Source of the DNA: Silurus meridionalis
Taxonomy: Eukaryota; Chordata; Actinopteri; Siluriformes; Siluridae
Direction: 5' to 3'
Assembly (NCBI RefSeq): GCF_014805685.1
Contig: NC_060887.1
Coordinates: 32,104,463 to 32,168,462, forward strand
DNA length: 64,000 nucleotides
Below the pieces are notes generated by a model that worked only from the letters and a program-made list of their open reading frames with translations, did not search any database and was not told where the DNA came from. This document shows positions 1-58,964 of the stretch, one piece after another. How positions within the stretch are numbered: the first letter of the stretch is position 1; each line of letters begins with the position of its first letter. The position numbers were made by a program, and so were the translations under genes.

Positions 1-316
1 GGCATTGAGTGATTTATTTCTTGGAGGACGGAGCAACAGGTAAGATAGAGATTGTATTCGTGTGAAAGACAACATGCGATGAGCGCTCGTCAGTGAGGTT
101 TAGTGGCAGACACATTTTGTTAGCAGGCAGTGCACAAAAAAAACCCTGCTGATAAACGTCCAATAGTGGTCAGGTGGCCCATGGCGGCTTTCTTGTTTAC
201 GCAATGGAATTGTGCAGAGACTTGTTTTAATGCTCTGTGCCTCCTGTCATGCTGTGGGCCATATTAGTGTGCTGGGTAATTGCCTCTGTGGACATGAATA
301 ATTCAAAGACGCGTTG

Positions 317-318
<2 letters not shown>

Positions 319-350
<32 letters not shown>
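319..350. repeat. (GT)16 microsatellite
   Basis: Sixteen uninterrupted GT units. The 'VCVCVC' reading frame through it is only the repeat translated. Confidence 0.97.
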
Positions 351-352
<2 letters not shown>

Positions 353-1342
353 AATGTGGGAAGATGTTATTAAGTTCCATGTGCCCGTCTTCACAGTTTC
401 TCCCTCAGTGAACTTTTCCGGGGTTTGTTTTGTATTTTGTACTGATGCTTTTTACTTCATCAGCAGGGATTTCTGATTTCATATCCCCACTCTCTCATCT
501 GATGTTTCAAGCCAAGCTCTCCTGTCTGGCTCTGACTCATCTACATCTTTTCCAGCAACTCTGCAGCTATCAGTTCTTTTCACATGCCATAAAAGTAGAA
601 GCACGAAAGAGAATTAATGCTGTTACTTTATTCAAAATTTACTTTTATTCCCCCCATCAGTCTTTTGAGTTTGAATCTTGATAATGCTGGGATCACAAAA
701 GTACAAACCTAATTGGACCTCATTTATGGGTGGGATAAAAGGCGGTCTTCAATCTCCTGTACATCAGGGTGACATAAGCCAATCAAAGTCATAGATCAGC
801 TCATGTATACAGAATGTCTGATTAGTGCTCCCCTGTCCAAACATGTTCAACTCCCCTAGGATGTGAAGTAAAGAAAATCCAGCTCTCACATTCCCAGATT
901 GTTAGTTATTCTGCAATACAAGAAAGCAGGAATCAAAAAAGACTAAAGCATGTGGAAAATTGGGTGTAGAAAAAAAGAAAAAGAAAAGAACAAGATAAAC
1001 ACTGGGTAAGCATGTAAAAGTTTTTTTCCGAAGCTTTTAAGACGCCCAATGCTAATATCACTCTTCATTCTTCTCTTATCTTCTCTGGATCCATACAGGA
1101 GAACTGCGACACGGAGTGCTATAAATACCTGGACACAGGATCACGCCATATCAGCATCTCCTCACTCAGCCAAGATTTGAGTGTGTTTGTGTAAATTCCC
1201 CAACACAACCCGGCTGTGTCTGAACTGCACTGATCTCTCACTCCCCTCGACTGAAACCAATCCTCCCTTCAACCTCTCTTCAACTCCTCTTCAAGGGCAG
1301 CGCTCCATTGATCCAAGCTTCTTTGGAGTTCACTAACGCTTC

Positions 1343-1378
1343 TTTCTCTCTCTCACTCTCTCTCTCTCTCTTTTTGTC
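1343..1378. repeat. CT-rich microsatellite
   Basis: Runs of CT with one A interruption, ending in a T tract. It lies in a pyrimidine-rich stretch. Confidence 0.85.
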
Positions 1379-3901
1379 TTTCTCCCCCCCTTTAGATGGC
1401 GAGAGCTGGGTGTGGGCGTCAGAGCTCATTTTTCAGAGTGCCCCTGTGGACCTGCTCACACTGTGAGTAAAGGTTAGAGCTGACACCCTTTTCAATAAGT
1501 CACTGCCTGTGCTGAGGAGCATCTGCCCAAAGCCTCGGCACTCCCTTGAGCTTAGGAGAAGGCTAATCAAATGCACAGTGCAGATCCTGCGAAGCGAACA
1601 AATATCATGAATTGTGCTGTTAATGCCATCGTGAGGAAGTCAAAAGTAAACCTTTAAGCCCTATTAGGCATTCAAAGAAGGTCTAAGGACACATGCAAAC
1701 TGAAAAATGTCATATTTGCAATTTTATCTTATTTTAATCACAACAAATAGTAAGGCGTTACTCAAAGCGTTAAGTATTAATTTCGCTTTCATTATCTGTT
1801 TAAAAACAAAAGTAGAAATGCCCGAATCTATGTTTCCTGTGTTGTCTAGACAAATAAGGCCATGGGTAGGAGTTATGAAACTGAACAACAGCATCCAATT
1901 ATTCTCTGATATAGTTCGAAAGTGACAGAAGATTCGGCAACCGCATGCTGAAGTTCCAGGAAGTCTGATTATTGCTATGCGATTCAGGGTTTTCAGTTGG
2001 CCCTTGCTGATTAAAAATTTACGATAATTATCAAAAAATAAAGATATTAGGTAATGACAACTAATGTTTTTATAGAATGCCTGCCCACCAGGACAAGCAT
2101 TTAATCAGAGTTACTAAATCTACAAGTAAAACTAAAAATGTAATTATTTAGAGTTTAGAGTTATTTTTTAGGGTGGGGGGTTCTCTTGCAGTTCAGAAAG
2201 GACAATGGGGATATAAATCTCATACGAGTTGTTTTTATTTGAAGAAACACCTTTACAAATGAAATTATTTATTTATGTTATTGAGAGGAATCGCAAATGC
2301 AGATTAGGGATTCAAACAGTGAGCACACACATTGGACAGCTTTAGATTGGATGGAATTTAGATTTCAGCTTCGTCTGCATCGCTTGGGGCTGTCTTGTCC
2401 ACCTCTATCTTTCTTTCTTGTGAGTTTCGTGCGTTTGTTTAAAACCAATCAGCTGAGAACAAATAAAATCCGGGGCATTTTTTTTTCCCTCTTGCATTAT
2501 TTTCATTTATTTCTTTTTTTTTTTTTATTTAGTAACGAATATGATTTAAAATGTAATTAAGTACAATACTTCAAATAAAACATACTTAATTAAAAGTTAA
2601 ATTACAGATTATAAAACCGACTTACACAAAAAACTACTCAATGACGGTAACACCAGTAAATGTAACTCACTACTTTTCACCTCTGCATCGTCATGATTCT
2701 CTATTGTATTTTATATATGTAGTATGTATGTAGTGTCAATACATAACACAATGCTTTGCTTGCCAGTAAGAGATGACAATCTCATCGTGTCTGAAAGGCG
2801 CTAATTAGCGTGTCATGTATTGCTTATCTCTGTGTACTCCGCAAAAGAGCAGGTCAACTGTTGTTCCTCTAAATATGTTGCGCCAGACGACAGCCAGCAA
2901 GAGCATCCAAACCATATTCCTCCCGTCGGGAGTTCCCACAACGTGCTGAGCTTAATTTAGAACTTTCTGGATCATGAGCAGTGAAGCAGCAATGTTCCCA
3001 CCGTTCCCTCAGCAAACAGGCACAGACTCCCCCTCCCATACAGTACCACCACATCATCCAGTCATCTTACCCAAATCCACTCATCCACCCACTCGGTGCC
3101 CATCTCACTACCAATTTCAGAACAAGAGATGAAATAAACTGCCACTCTCACACTCTCTGCTTTGACTGTAATAACCTTCAGCTGTGGAACGACATCTCAC
3201 TAATCTGATTTTTATGAACACGCGGGTATGGATTATTGAGATGCTTTAAAGCTGAAGTATGGGTGCCGCACAGCAAAAGCTGCCTGAATGTTAATGTGGC
3301 AATGAGAGTAATGAAGCGTCCGACTCGTGCGTTCTTTGGGTTTCTCTCAAAGGAAAACACAGAAAGCTTTGAAAATCATGGAGTCCATAAGCAAAGACGG
3401 AGCGAAAGAGAGACTTTGGAACAGCAATAAAAAAAAAGGAAAGATATCTAAGTAAGAAGAAAATACAGAGGGAGAGATGACAAACAAAAGAAATGAAAAT
3501 ATATTTTGCCTATATGGTGAAAAGGGAAACGCTCGATGTGAAAGAAATCTGTAAAGGAACACACCAACACCTTCGGAGCTTCTGTTCATTACAATGCACT
3601 TTACAAATATCATCAGTGTACACAGAACATGCATTTTCATATGCATCCAGATTCATTTGCCTCTATTGCTTATCAGAGTGTTTTCTGGGCACTGAAGTAA
3701 ACTGCACTCAAATCTCTTACCTGTCACTCAGACAGTGGTGAGACAAAGTCTGGGGGAAACTGTATAACATTAACATAACATGCTTTTCACCCTTGTTATT
3801 CCTAATAGCTTCTTAGACACTTACAATAGACAAGACTCAGTGAGTTAAGCAAAGACGTGTACAAAACGAATGGTCCAGAGGCATGACTCTGCATCTGTTT
3901 A

Positions 3902-48650
<44,749 letters not shown>

Positions 48651-48652
48651 GG

Positions 48653-48795
48653 AATAGGTAGCTTAGTGGGGTAAGGCATTTGACTTTGGATCTAAGCTCA
48701 TGAATTCAAATCCAGGCCACACCAAAAGTCACTCCTGGGCCCCTGAGTAAGGCCCTCAACCCCATAGCTGCTCAGTTGTATCAATAAGATGAAAG
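48653..48795 (+). mobile_element. tRNA-derived SINE
   Basis: Head AGGTAGCTTAGTGGGGTAAG (A-box-like) and GAATTCAAATCC (B-box-like), then a body CTGGGCCCCTGAGTAAGGCC typical of fish tRNA SINEs, and CTGCTCAGTTGTATCAATAAG. Confidence 0.7.
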
Positions 48796-49317
48796 AAGGA
48801 CAACATACAAGACTTATAGATTGTAGAAAGAAGATATTGATAAGACTTGAGAACCCAGCTATTCATTTCGAGACCTGGAGTGGCCGCCGCTACCACGCAT
48901 GCTGCTATCCCGGGAATTTCTTTAACCTCTTGGAATCATCACAGACGTTGACCTGCATCGTACAGAGAGCTTATTCGGACGTTCAAATAGGACAGTCTCA
49001 ATTTCACAGCCTAATAATGATGCCTAGGTAGCAGGTGCATTTCAAATTAAACTCAGGGATCAGTGTGATAGTTTGAAGTTTCCATTAGTACTGGTACATT
49101 AGACACTTTTTCACTGTGGAGCTGAATAGTTATAGCTGTGGAATCACACCGGCTGGTAAGAATAAGTACGCTTTATTTTCTTTAGTTGTGCACTGTTCAT
49201 TTAAAAAACAGAAACCTCAGATAAGGCACGTAGCCATGAATGAGTCAGAGATGGCATCGCAGGGTAATAATCAAGGGCAGCATGTTCCTTATGCTTGTAT
49301 AAATATTCTACAGTAAT

Positions 49318-49425
49318 CAGAATCACAATCAGGTTTATTGGCCAAAACCGTTGACACACAAGGAATTTTGTTCCAGCTGTTGGTGAGACTTCAGAAGTAC
49401 AAACATTAATGACACTATACATTTA
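49318..49425. repeat. Interspersed repeat fragment
   Basis: AGGTTTATTGGCCAAAACCG followed by CACACAAGGAATTTTG is a phrase common in fish genomes. Family unknown. Confidence 0.4.
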
Positions 49426-49544
49426 GCTTATAGACAGACTAAAGGTTTTACTGAGACAGACAAACTGAACCCACACAATGGCTGGGCAAAAACACATTCA
49501 TTCTAAAGAATGATACATACACATATACACATAATTTGAACCTT

Positions 49545-50225
49545 TGATAACAATATTACCTTTTGTTTTCTGGGAAGGTTTTTCACTAGATTTTGGAGTG
49601 TGACTCTGGGGATTGGTGTTCATTTAGCAGATTAGTACGATCAGAGACTGATTTTTGGTGAGAAGGTCTGGAGTAAAGTCAGGGATTTTCTAATACATCC
49701 TAAAGATGTTCAGTAAGGTTCTGGTCACAGCTCTGCAGGACACAGGTTCTTCCACTTCACCCATGACAAATTCATTAGCTTTGCTTTGTGCATAGGAGCA
49801 TCATCATTTCTGGGCCTCTAAATTCCCAAAATGGGGTAATTGGAATTCTACAACATACAAAGACATTATAGACAATTCCTTTGATGGTTACAGTTCAGAA
49901 AAGAACCACATATAGACGTGGTGATGAGATATCTATTTACAATACAAAATGGTGACAAGACCATAAGATTTTGTTCCTTCAGCCACTGAGCATTAGTAAT
50001 GGCAGGTACTGAGGTAAGTGAGGTGAGAAGGCCTGGGGTGCAGTCAGCAATTAACATTTATCCCAAAGGCATTCAATAGGGTTTAGGTTATAGCAGCCCA
50101 CTCAATATCTTTCACTCTAAACCTTGTAAACCATTTGTTACATTGCACACAGGCAGTTTTAATGCTGGAACAGATTTGGGTCTACTAGTTCGAATAAAGG
50201 GAAAATGTAATGCGGGGGAAAAAAA
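49545..50225 (-). mobile_element. Tc1-like transposon remnant (GGCCAAAAG-type family)
   Basis: The minus strand resembles the transposon family of the fragment at 30885-31195. Frame ADCTPGLLTSLTSVPAITNA QWLKEQN corresponds to the region after the catalytic glutamate. CGAACTAGTAGACCCAAATC / TGTTCCAGCATTAAAACTGC corresponds to the segment encoding 'FQHDNAPVH'. It contains many stops and a partly duplicated arrangement. Inactive. Confidence 0.7.
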
Positions 50226-50339
50226 AAATAGGTGTCCCAATTATTCTATTCATAAAGTGTCTCTTTGGCTGTGTTGCATTCAGGTGACTGTGGCAGTGGT
50301 TCACGAGCTGAGGGCGGAGCCGGCGGTAAACGAGCGGTA

Positions 50340-53300
50340 AGACGATGCAACTAATCAGTGCAGGGACCCACCAAACGGAGCAGACTGATCAGTCTCATCA
50401 GCTGTCTCATAGCAGCATTCATATGATAAATGTTTAGTTATAATATGATTATCATCTACACACCTTCCAGCTAGTAAAAATATTGTTATTGCCTATTCAG
50501 TCGATTCATGATCATTTATAAAATGATCCACTTAAAGGGTTGGCAGTAAACAAGGATACTTTAGAGACAATAGTCATCTAAATAGCTGAAATGGAGTGTA
50601 ATGGTCAATGATAACAGAAATGTTGGTCTAGAGAATATTTTTTTGAACTTCATCCTTATTACAGTTATTCTGGAAATATGCTGCCAGAGTAATATTCTAC
50701 ATGCATGGTGAACACCTGTGTCCATCTACACCACTAATTTTGTTGTGTCAGTTCAGATATCTAACCAAAGAATAGAAAAAATATATATAAATAAATAAAT
50801 GCTACGTTTAAGCTTTTCCAAACTTAATTGCGCTCATGGGAAAATGTCATTGAAACATTTTCTCTCCCTCCTCAGAACCATTTGGCATTGTACAGTGAAA
50901 GATAATATTCTTATTCCACATCAACAAGACTAATCTATGGTCCATGAGCACTGCTAGACCGAGACTGTGCATGTTATGGTTATGATTAGATAATAAATGC
51001 AAGCTTTTAGTGCCAGCAGCCAGAAATGGGGTTTGATGACAAGTCAATGGGAGCCAGTATGAAGGCCTTCAGATATGATATTGATTCTCTTCTTGACTGC
51101 TAACAACTACTCCTGGTACATCCACTCAGTGGAGCAACCACCTGTCACCTTTCAGTGTTTAGCATACGGTTGCTATCCTGAGTTTGTCTGACTCAAGAAC
51201 TCAGCCATATGCTGCCATAGTGAGTCATATAAGTTTCGCGTGACACTTATAGAAGCAGCAAAGCCGTCTAGCTGCCTGAAAACCACGAGACACGTGGCCA
51301 TGGCGGTGCGAGTCTGAAATTAGTCTAAAATTACTTCCAGAGCTTAGTAATGATTTTTTAAATATGCTCTCCACTGTCTGTTGTCAGCTCATGTCCATTT
51401 TGCAGGTGATAGGCCTCTAAAACATCAAAACCAAGCCGCTTAAATGCCTCCCACGTGTCCGATTAAAGTCAGAAATTAGGCTGAGAGGTCAATGTAAAAC
51501 AGCCAACACAAACACTAAAAGAATGCGCTAGAGAGGAAAGAAAGAAAAAGGATCACATTACAATTGCATGCACTGACCTTGGTAAATGTCATTACAAAGC
51601 CTTAACACCAGACACGTAATAGCAAGGTATGGCATGAACTGTATGATGTGAAATTGTAGATAATAGTCCTGGGGTGGTGTTGAAAATGGGGAAAAACACA
51701 TTCCGCTGAACATTAATGAGAGGAGACGGCTGGTTCAGACAAAAAACGCATCTGCAAAATGCCTCCAAAGCCTGTAGAGATTTTCTTTTCCCCTTTTAAA
51801 GCAAGGCCGGTCAAAAGCCGTCTCTGTAATGAAGCGAATCTGGCTGGGAAGTCCAGCAGAGACACAGGAAACAGTGAAACCTTCAGCAGATGTGCCGAAG
51901 CCGGCTACAGATCAAGACTGAACGAAATGCAAAAGAAGACATTCCGTCTTCCTCATCCTCCGTTTCATCTTTCTCGTTTTATCTTGGCAGGCATTGAGTA
52001 AGTGAAAATATTACATTTCGGGCGCAAGTCGACATTTTTTTGCATTCCTTTAAACAGGTGGCAGTGCTCAGAAGGAGCTTGTGTTTGATTTTTGTTTAGA
52101 ATGTAATTTTTTTTATACAGGATCAAAGTCTCTAAGTGGATTAATCCGTATACGAACACATGCAGCATGTGGTGTTAGTTGAAATTACAGCTGTACATCA
52201 TATGCTGTCTTATGAGTAAAACACACCGACTTGACCCATTTCTTTTTTACTTCTTTTGTCATGACTGATACAAAAGGAGTTTTCCTAGAGTCAGGGTTTT
52301 TATTCTCATGTCAGATGGTCATTCCTAATAAAAATAGCTCTGCATTATCATCCAAAAAAACAGCCACAGTAAGATCTTACTGCTGCCCTGGGAAATGTGT
52401 CAGACATGAGCACAAGGGCTTTTTGTGAGTACACCAAGGTCTGAGCTGGAGGCTCCATTATGCAAAATCTTTGCACGAATATGAGTACAGACTGACCCAC
52501 ATACAAACCCCAACCCTGTTCGCCCTCTCTCCTTTCCCCTAATCTAGACTCCTAATGTGTGATCGGATTAGCTCTTCGCCACACAGAAATTGGCTTCCCC
52601 TGCCTTTAATAACCCAGACGACCACTTAAAGCTGCTCAGCCATCAATCTCAGGTGTGTTGGGGGACATCCAGGGCCCCTAACGAGATGGAAGGGCAATTT
52701 CAGCCCCAGCGTGAGCGCTTAAGAAGTCTGCCACCCCCGTACACCAGAGACTAGGTTCAACTCACAGGAGCAACACTCACAAAGCTCATATTTACATCGC
52801 TAATCTACTGCCTCGGGCTGCTCTGTGTCTTTGTGCGCGTGTGAGAGAGAGATAGTCCAACGGGGGATTCGTCTGTAATTAACAGACACAGTGCAAATGT
52901 CTAGAAAGGATACACAAGGAGAAAAAAAAAATAACATTTACCTAATTTCATTACTGTTCTATAAAAGATCCTGTGAATGGATGGGAACGCAAAGTGCCAC
53001 CGGAAGCACCTAAAATACCACAGATTTAATAAGATTTACAAATTCTCCACTATTCTATTTACATTGATCACTTATTCACACTCACGACCCCTCAACATGC
53101 GAGCCGATCTATCAGTCATCAAGTGTTCTGTTGAACTGATTCAGCAGTGAAATACAGCAGCTTTCTGGACCTCACACCATATGTACCGCACTTTGAAAGA
53201 GAATACTTTCCTAATGAATTCAGTATTAGCGAATGAAGAAGAGGAGAACGTGTTGGAGAGCGATACGTCTGAGTGACGGCTTTTAAAATAAGCTTCGGCA

Positions 53301-55163
53301 CGCGGTGCCGGGATTCGGAATTCTTTTTATCCGCATTCGCTAATAATCTCGGGTCCATAAATGAACTCTGAATGTCGTTAGGATAAAAGTTTCCACCTGG
53401 CTGGCCAACACCGGCGACCGCGCCGCTTGAGTCTGTCTTTTGAAACGCGGGTTGCTAATACATTACTGCGTGCTTCCAGTCATTTAAATTGGCCGAGTGT
53501 CCATTTTGTCCTTGTGGCCAGTTAGTTGCCAGAGGAAAGTGTCCCTGACTGGCTGCCAGCAGCGGCCCGTCACGCAGCGGAATACAGATCAGGTTCGGCC
53601 AGAGGACACGCAAGGAAAAAAGAAAAGTGACGAGCAGCACGGAGGCCAGGGCACTAATTCCATTTCGCTTCATCACTCGCTTCTTTCAATATATCTCCTT
53701 TCTTTATGCAAATATGGTGACTGGATAAATTGGGCACAGTTTTATGGATTCAGTAGGATATCATGAACATGACCTTGATATTCTAATAATTTTTTCCCGG
53801 CACCTAGAAACACAGAGGGTTGCCTGAGTCTGGCTGAATGAATACAAAATGAAATACTGTCTTTGATGGACCACTTTTTTAAAGAGCCAAATGTCAATGC
53901 TGTGTCCATATTGATGTCCCTGGAGATTAAGGCATGGGATCTCTTCAAAAGCAAAGTTCAACCTGCATTTGCATTTGTCTTGAGAAGGGGAAAAAAAAAA
54001 AGTCTAAAAGGAAAAAGTCAGGGAATATTTTCAATTTGCTGTTCACACAGCAATGTCCAAAAGACATTAAGGATTTTGGCTTTAACGGGATATGTGAGTG
54101 AACAGCTTTGAGGGAGAGAAGCTCTAAATATAGCACGAGAGAGGGGAATTTTATCGCCGCCTTGAGTAAACAGAGACCTGTGACCTGCAGAAAGTAGTGT
54201 AAATAGTTAAGCAGTTTAGGAAAGCATGAGAAAGGACCTGCATGAGAAACTCCTCATGATGTTGGGACACAACACAGAGTAGGGAGGACAGGAGAGGATA
54301 AAGAGAGCGCAGAACTGGAACAGGAAGAAGTGGAATAAAAATAGACATGGGACAGACAGAAAGAGAGCCAGCATGTAGGTGGGTCTAGAAGAGTGTTGGA
54401 GAGGAAGGGTCAGGGGTGGGCATGTTGGGGAACGGGGGATCCAATAGCAAGAGAGACTGAATGTGTCCAACCAAGAATGGACTACTCCAAAAGGCCCCTA
54501 CTGAGTTGAGTAAAGCCTCCTGTCTCAGTTAGAGAGACAGAGTGGACCATTTAGGACCCGAGCATCATTTCACTCGCTGTCTAATCACACCACTCTGAGA
54601 GGAAAGAAAAAAAAAGAAAAAACAACAACAACAAAAAACAAAAAAAAACACTTCAAGTCTCATAATTCAAAATTCAATTTCATGAACAAGTAGGGAATAA
54701 TGGAGCCGAGGCCTTTCAGAGATGAGAGCGGAGCAAAGCAGCCTGTTTTAATAAACAATTGTAGTCATCAGACTGAGATTAGCAGAGGAACTGGAAGAAT
54801 CAATCATACATGTCTTAGAACTGAGTCTGTATTAACACGGATGTAAATACAAGGACAGAGTATTTACACCCGTGGAGCGTTAGAGAACACAGATTTTATA
54901 TTCACGTATTAAAATTTGATATGTATGATGATTCGTAGACATTTGCATATTCTTATCAAGAGAATGAATCAAGCCAATAAATCCAAGCATTTCTGAAAAT
55001 GCAAACTACAAATTATACTATATAAAATGCAAAGTATACACCATATATCAGCTAGGCAAGTGCATGCTTTCACCCTTTTTTGCATAAATAATATATTAAC
55101 TCACCCCTACAAATCATGTGTGCATTGTAATAATCACATAATTTGCTTATATTTTCTCAACAA

Positions 55164-55165
<2 letters not shown>
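50340..55165. other. Upstream pard3 intron, nothing recognised
   Basis: Nearly 5 kb without a gene. It is moderately CpG-containing and repeat-free around 52500-52860 and 53250-53640, A-rich around 54600-54650, and purine-rich around 54230-54440. No pard3 N-terminal exon was found. Confidence 0.4.
53260..53660. promoter_or_regulatory. Possible conserved noncoding element
   Basis: Repeat-free block with more CpG than its flanks (GGCGACCGCGCCGCTTGAG) and TTCATTTAAATTGG-like and GCTAATAATCTCGGG words. No coding frame. Untested. Confidence 0.2.

Positions 55166-55168
<3 letters not shown>

Positions 55169-55229
<61 letters not shown>
55169..55229. repeat. (TA)30 microsatellite
   Basis: Perfect TA array in the upstream intron. 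Confidence 0.97.
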
Positions 55230-55233
<4 letters not shown>

Positions 55234-55377
55234 AAAAAGAGAAAAAAAGATTGAATTGTTCTGGGAAATTAATGCAAAAAAAATACAGAAAAAAGAGAAA
55301 CGTTCACCGAATTCTCGTGTGTCATGTATATCAAGGTTTTTTTTTTTTTATTGTGATATCTGGCAACACAGACATGT

Positions 55378-55445
55378 GACTGCATTTTGTTGCCTTGTAC
55401 TTGTGTAATGACAATAAAGTTGAATCTGATCCAATCTAATCTAAA
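55378..55445 (+). repeat. Retroposon 3' tail
   Basis: CATTTTGTTGCCTTGTACTT then GTAATGACAATAAAGTTGAA, ending in a CCAATCTAATCTAA tandem. This is a typical fish LINE/SINE 3' end. Confidence 0.6.
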
Positions 55446-57272
55446 AATATCAACACGCTCAGTACAGTGAGGAGAGTTGAATGTTGGGTAATGTGGTAGC
55501 GTCATGTGATGTCGCTGGTCCGGCCCTCACAGAAAACACAGACATGTGATGTATCGAAAGACTCGCGTCGCCGAGGAGAATCATGTGAGAATGTCAAAAT
55601 CTATTTTAATGTGGTGTCTTAAAGAAGTGATCTGAACGAATTAAATGCAAATAGTCTTTTAACACTAAATTAAGCATCAACAACGATGCATATATACATC
55701 ATGGCACCCTGTATAGAAGTATGTGAAGTACCCGGAGATTTCCAGCCCTATCCTCTGGCAATGGAAAGGAAAAACTTGACCGTTCTCCAAATAAAACCTG
55801 CCCCATCTGGGCCGACATTTCCCACATGGTAGGAATGGATGGAGAGTGCTGTTACACAGGGGAGGATAATTAACGCGACACTCAGGAATGCCACCCCGAC
55901 GTCCAGAGCAGACCAGCTGAGCTGAATATATACTCCCTAAATATCTGTACTCCCTCAAGGAATCCTAATCAGCTAACCAAACATCTCTGCATAGCTCCAG
56001 TGCTCAGTGTAAATACCATCAAACTATTCGTCCCCCAGACAAGGACCTCATGGGATAAGCAACCTAAAGATAAAAGCTGTAAATCTAGTCGCTGCTGCCA
56101 GTCATAATCAGCGATGTCACGTAATTTCAAAGGGGGCTGTCTGGATCAAGGCCGTGAGTCACGTCACTGGAGTTTGTCACTGGGTGATGTGTTTCCTATC
56201 ACACGCAATGCAAGAAATAGCATTAAAGTCAAATCAAACTTCTATTCAAGTGGAATGCATAGACAACATTGACAAATATTGTGCCATTACATCGCTTTAA
56301 TATTTTATAGTGCTGGAGAATTCCACATTTCAGTCACTTACAAAAATATCTGTTAGCTAGCCTTATTATATGCCAAAAAAAATACAGTGATATAAAGATT
56401 CCATCTCTATCATATTACCATTTTGTCTGAAATCTCACTGCTCCACAGCACATTTCACTGCTTTTTGGGTACATGGTGAGCTCATATGTCTATTCGCCCA
56501 CACATGGTATGTTTACTCTCAAACACAGACCTGGTTATGTGTATATTTAATAGTTTCTGCTGCTGCCTGATGTTATGATATTTCCTATTCATTCCCTATT
56601 GCACTGCTGCTTATTTAGGTGCTTCATGACATCACCAGACCTGCTGTGCAGCGCCATACATCACTTCTGCGGATGCCAATTTTATGAAATCCACACACTA
56701 AACAAATTCTTCTGATGAAACTTTTAATACTTGCGAGCTGAACAGGCTTTTCCCAGCAGTGTTTGTACTGAGAGGAATTATAAAATCCCACAAAATGGTT
56801 TTTCGAAGTGAGAATAACAACAACAACAAAAAACAAAAACAGAAGAAATCGATTTGAAATGATGCAACTGTTCAACTCGGCCTTGCTTCACCTCATCAGA
56901 TAAAGAAAAAGCATAATTATTTCGGACGGTCTGTCACCGCCTCGATGAGCGGACATTGCCACGCAATGGAACTCTCGGTGGATCGGTGGAACTCTCCGAT
57001 CTGTTCCACAGCGAGCTTTCATCTCTGATCAAACCGGAAAGAACGGTTCCATTTCAAAGACGATGATGCAGAACACAAAGAGGGGTCTGTAGTAGGAGAA
57101 AGACTTTGCCAGGACAAGAACTGCACCATGCTGTGGCAACATTCAACATCGTGTGTGTGTTGATCTGGAAAGAGATAGTAAAAATGTATCTAGCTAAAAG
57201 CGGTTTGTCAGAGAAACTTGCGGAAATTATATCTGTACTGCAGTGAAGATTAATCCATCTTAATGTAAATCA

Positions 57273-57299
57273 CTCTATCTATCTATCTATCTATCTATC

Positions 57300-57327
<28 letters not shown>
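57273..57327. repeat. (CTAT)7(AT)13 compound microsatellite
   Basis: A tetranucleotide array changes into an AT array. A family A LINE tail follows 30 bp later. Confidence 0.95.
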
Positions 57328-57330
<3 letters not shown>

Positions 57331-57354
57331 ACTGTAGAAAGAACGTCACTTATA

Positions 57355-57571
57355 ATCTTATACTCCAGTGCTCATGGGTTCCCCTTTTGAGTCAGGTTCC
57401 TCTCAAGGTTTCTTCCTCATAACATCTAGGGGGGTTTTTCCTTGCCACAGTTGCCACGGCTGCTCATCAGGGATAAATACACATCATTCACTTTGACTGT
57501 TGATTTCTGTAAAGCTGCTTTGAGACAATGTCTGTTGTGAAAAGCGCTATACAAATAAATTTGACTTGAGA

Positions 57572-57572
<1 letters not shown>
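57355..57572 (+). repeat. LINE-like 3' end fragment, family A
   Basis: The best-kept copy of family A: GGGTTCCCCTTTTGAGTCAG, GTTCCTCTCAAGGTTTCTTC, TTGCCACAGTTGCCACGGC, GCTTTGAGACAATGTCTG and AAAAGCGCTATACAAATAAA. It lies between two AT arrays. Confidence 0.8.

Positions 57573-57574
<2 letters not shown>

Positions 57575-57621
<47 letters not shown>
57575..57621. repeat. (AT)23 microsatellite
   Basis: Begins directly at the 3' end of the family A LINE fragment. Confidence 0.96.
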
Positions 57622-57626
<5 letters not shown>

Positions 57627-57778
57627 AACCACTAATTTATACAATTTATAATCGATATTACATTTTGATATTACATTTATGAATATATTATTTAATTATT
57701 ATACAACATTAAATTAATTATATATTCTAGATGCTTATATCTTCACAACTAAACAAAATGTTAATTTTTGAACAAAAA

Positions 57779-57830
57779 TTGTCATTAATCCACAGCACTT
57801 AATTGTCATTGTCATTAATCCACAGCACTA
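57779..57830 (+). repeat. Short tandem duplication
   Basis: TCATTAATCCACAGCACT occurs twice about 30 bp apart. Confidence 0.85.
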
Positions 57831-57834
57831 CTGC

Positions 57835-58960
57835 ATGAATGCCATGGTAATTTGATTTACAGGAACCACTCTGAATAACAAGTCTAAGGGACAGAATGTT
57901 TCAGAACCAGTTGGAGCTTCATGGCGAGTGTGGGCGCTGTGCCGGAAAAAGTCAACCAGGTCAGGCGGGTTCACTGACCAACTGGTCTACACCCAAATCC
58001 CACTGCGGCATCACGAAGATGGCAAAACCCTACAGTGATGTCAATGGGATCGAGAACCCCCCGCTGTTATGTCATCAGGCTCCCAAAAACCAAGCTGTGA
58101 TGTCATCAGGAACCAATTTCTGCTGCTCTAATTTGGGCTCATCTAAAGTGATGAGTGTTGTCAAGACACAATTAAACCCCTACTGGTTCTGTTGTGATTC
58201 AGCGTGCCGGGATCAACGCGGAACAACAGGGAGTTAGCAATTTAAGAAGAGAGTAGGGGACTAATGCTAGCTCAAGATGCACCATCATACGCAACCATCT
58301 TTCTGGAGCACGCACGCCGCTTATGAAAGGTTTAGGATTTTCAAGAAGGAGAAAAGCAGCAGATAACAGGAAACCAATCAAATCAACACAAACAAACGCC
58401 AGGATTTTAATCTTTTTAGCATTTTAATCAGCAGAGCTGAAATATGTCATAATTGTGTTACTGCTTTATAGCGGCAATTAACAAATGCGAGATTTTAAAC
58501 TTCTTAAAGCCTGAATATGTCAAATCTTTTAGTCTTCAGGGCCTGAATATTGCACAGCCATGTACTGGGAATTAAGCCGATGCAGTCAAAGTAGTTAAAA
58601 AATAACAACATAAAAAATAGCAGAGAAAATGTTTTCTCAAGATCAAAGACATGATCTTGGGGCCAAAACAGCACTCGGCTTAATTACTTGCACTGTGTTT
58701 TTACACTAAATGAAAGATTCGGGCTATTTATAATTACCAAGGCACACAGTCCAGACATAGTCAGCCTGTGTAATGTAACAAAATGGGTGGGATAGTAAAG
58801 GCAGAAAGAAAAAGCGCTCAAGAGAAGCCAGATCAACATCACTATCAGCAAATTCCAACATACTTTCCCATGTCTCATCCAGCGAGGCCTGTGACCCAAG
58901 AGGATAATCAAAAAAATACATCCAAAGTCATTTCATGAGCTAAACAGCAGCTACCTCATA
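57835..58960. other. Upstream intron stretch, nothing recognised
   Basis: A 113-codon plus-strand frame (57896-58237) has no recognisable domain. A 'TGTGATGTCATCAGG' like phrase recurs nearby (58048-58115), so part may be an old local duplication. Confidence 0.35.
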
Positions 58961-58964
58961 GCCT

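Noticed and set aside
55677..55958. 93-codon minus-strand gene
   Set aside because: No domain, no homology that I recognise, and no splice or promoter signals. Treated as chance.
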